Assembly (NCBI GenBank): GCA_002352045.1
Contig: DEHT01000029.1
Coordinates: forward strand, 8,397 to 17,135
DNA length: 8,739 nt
Direction: 5' to 3'
From: Chitinophagaceae bacterium UBA2793
GTDB taxonomy: Bacteria; Bacteroidota; Bacteroidia; Chitinophagales; Chitinophagaceae
Numbering within the stretch: position 1 is the first letter of the stretch; each line of letters begins with the position of its first letter. The position numbers and the translations under genes are program-made. Shown here piece after piece: positions 8,207 to 8,739 of the stretch. The notes beneath the pieces are model-generated. The model did no database searches. It was not told the DNA's origin and saw nothing but the letters and a program-made list of their open reading frames with translations.

Positions 8207-8250
8207 AATAACCTCCTTACTATGCGTTTGGGGGTTATTTTTTTATTTTT
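8207..8250 (+). terminator. Rho-independent terminator after ffh
   Basis: Arms 8207-8216 (AATAACCTCC) and 8230-8239 (GGGGGTTATT) form a 10-pair stem with one G-U pair and a 13-base loop. Seven T residues (8238-8244) and then a further T-rich run follow directly. It lies 18 bases after the ffh stop and separates the sucA-ffh unit from the sigma factor gene. Confidence 0.85.
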
Positions 8251-8330
8251 ATCATTGGGATTGTTCATAAGCAACCTTTTATAAGTAATTGCCGTATTGA
8301 ATTAACAAAGCAAAAACTTAAACCTTTCAA

Positions 8331-8346
8331 TTTTGCCCGGGCAAAA
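8331..8346. repeat. 16-base perfect palindrome at the sigma factor start
   Basis: The sequence TTTTGCCCGGGCAAAA is identical to its reverse complement, a GC-rich core in otherwise AT-rich DNA. It contains the proposed TTG start of the sigma factor gene at 8333-8335. It could be a binding site for a dimeric regulator or, in RNA, a short hairpin covering the start. The symmetry is seen directly; the role is inferred. Confidence 0.55.
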
Positions 8347-8739
8347 CAGGTTAACCAATATTATCCAGGGTTGTGTAAACAACAACCGGGGTAGCCAGAA
8401 AGAATTTTACCAAACCTTCTATGGCTACGCTGCAGCTATTTGTATGCGCTACAGTAGCAATGAAGACGATATTAACCAGGTAGTTAATGATGGTTTTTTA
8501 AAAGTTTATAAATCGCTTCATCAATTTAACCCCCGGCACAGCAATGTGGAAGCCTCTCTAAAAGGTTGGATGAAGCGTATTATGATAAATACAGCCATTG
8601 ATCATCTCCGAAAAAACAATCACCATTTTATAATGTCCGAAATAAATGATCGGCAATTTAATGTGGCAGAAGAAACGGCTTCATCCATTGACCAAATGGG
8701 CTATAAAGAAATATTAACCCTTATCCAAAAATTATCACC
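8333..8739 (+). CDS. ECF-type RNA polymerase sigma factor, 3' end beyond the window
   Basis: Partial gene, about 135 codons visible and still open at the right edge. The reading LTNIIQGCVNNNRGSQKEFY is the usual start region of Bacteroidota ECF sigma factors. It is followed by the sigma-70 region 2 core: ICMRYSSNEDDINQVVNDGF, then LKVYKSLHQFNP, LKGWMKRIMINTAIDHLRKN (the region 2.3-2.4-like end), and a linker. The last residues (YKEILTLIQKLSP) look like the beginning of region 4, so the DNA-binding helix-turn-helix is probably just outside. Such proteins replace the main sigma to direct a stress- or surface-related regulon, often with an anti-sigma partner that could lie downstream. The frame opens after a TAA at 8303-8305 and has no in-frame ATG before the conserved region. 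TTG 8333 is the best start, giving a short MPGQNR lead; an ATT at 8330 is less likely. The first in-frame ATG lies inside region 2. Confidence 0.85.
   Translation, partial: MPGQNRLTNIIQGCVNNNRGSQKEFYQTFYGYAAAICMRYSSNEDDINQVVNDGFLKVYKSLHQFNPRHSNVEASLKGWMKRIMINTAIDHLRKNNHHFIMSEINDRQFNVAEETASSIDQMGYKEILTLIQKLS

Noticed and set aside
1..8739. Mobile element, CRISPR, phage or defence system
   Set aside because: No transposase, integrase, spaced direct repeats or defence-type domains seen; all genes are housekeeping or common regulatory types.

Overview
The window looks like a chromosomal housekeeping segment from a member of the Bacteroidota. Three things support this. The DNA is AT-rich with long A/T-dominated spacers. 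Gene starts lack clear Shine-Dalgarno sequences. TAnnTTTG-type motifs, the characteristic -7 element of Bacteroidota promoters, lie upstream of rpsT, lplA and sucA. The proteins also read as Bacteroidota-type. I cannot assign a genus or family from sequence alone.

Layout from left to right: rpsT (ribosomal protein S20) on the minus strand; a gene-free AT-rich spacer of about 360 bases; a 745-residue CPA2-type cation:proton antiporter with two C-terminal TrkA-C-like domains on the plus strand; a convergent lipoate-protein ligase A gene (lplA) on the minus strand; then, divergent from lplA, sucA (2-oxoglutarate dehydrogenase E1) on the plus strand, followed after 23 bases by ffh (SRP54 GTPase). 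A strong intrinsic terminator closes the sucA-ffh unit. The window ends inside an ECF-type RNA polymerase sigma factor gene, which runs off the right edge and appears to begin at a non-ATG codon embedded in a perfect 16-base palindrome.

Functionally, the clearest link is between lplA and sucA. LplA attaches lipoate to the E2 and H proteins of 2-oxoacid dehydrogenase and glycine cleavage systems, and SucA feeds succinyl groups to the lipoylated E2 partner (SucB), which is not in the window. S20 and Ffh belong to translation and co-translational membrane targeting; their proximity to the metabolic genes looks incidental. The antiporter and the sigma factor are regulatory or homeostatic genes with no evident partner here.

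I found no phage, IS, CRISPR, defence or otherwise undescribed system. The most notable items are the palindrome at the sigma factor start, the lplA/sucA divergent pair, the sucA-ffh arrangement without sucB, and the architecture of the antiporter.
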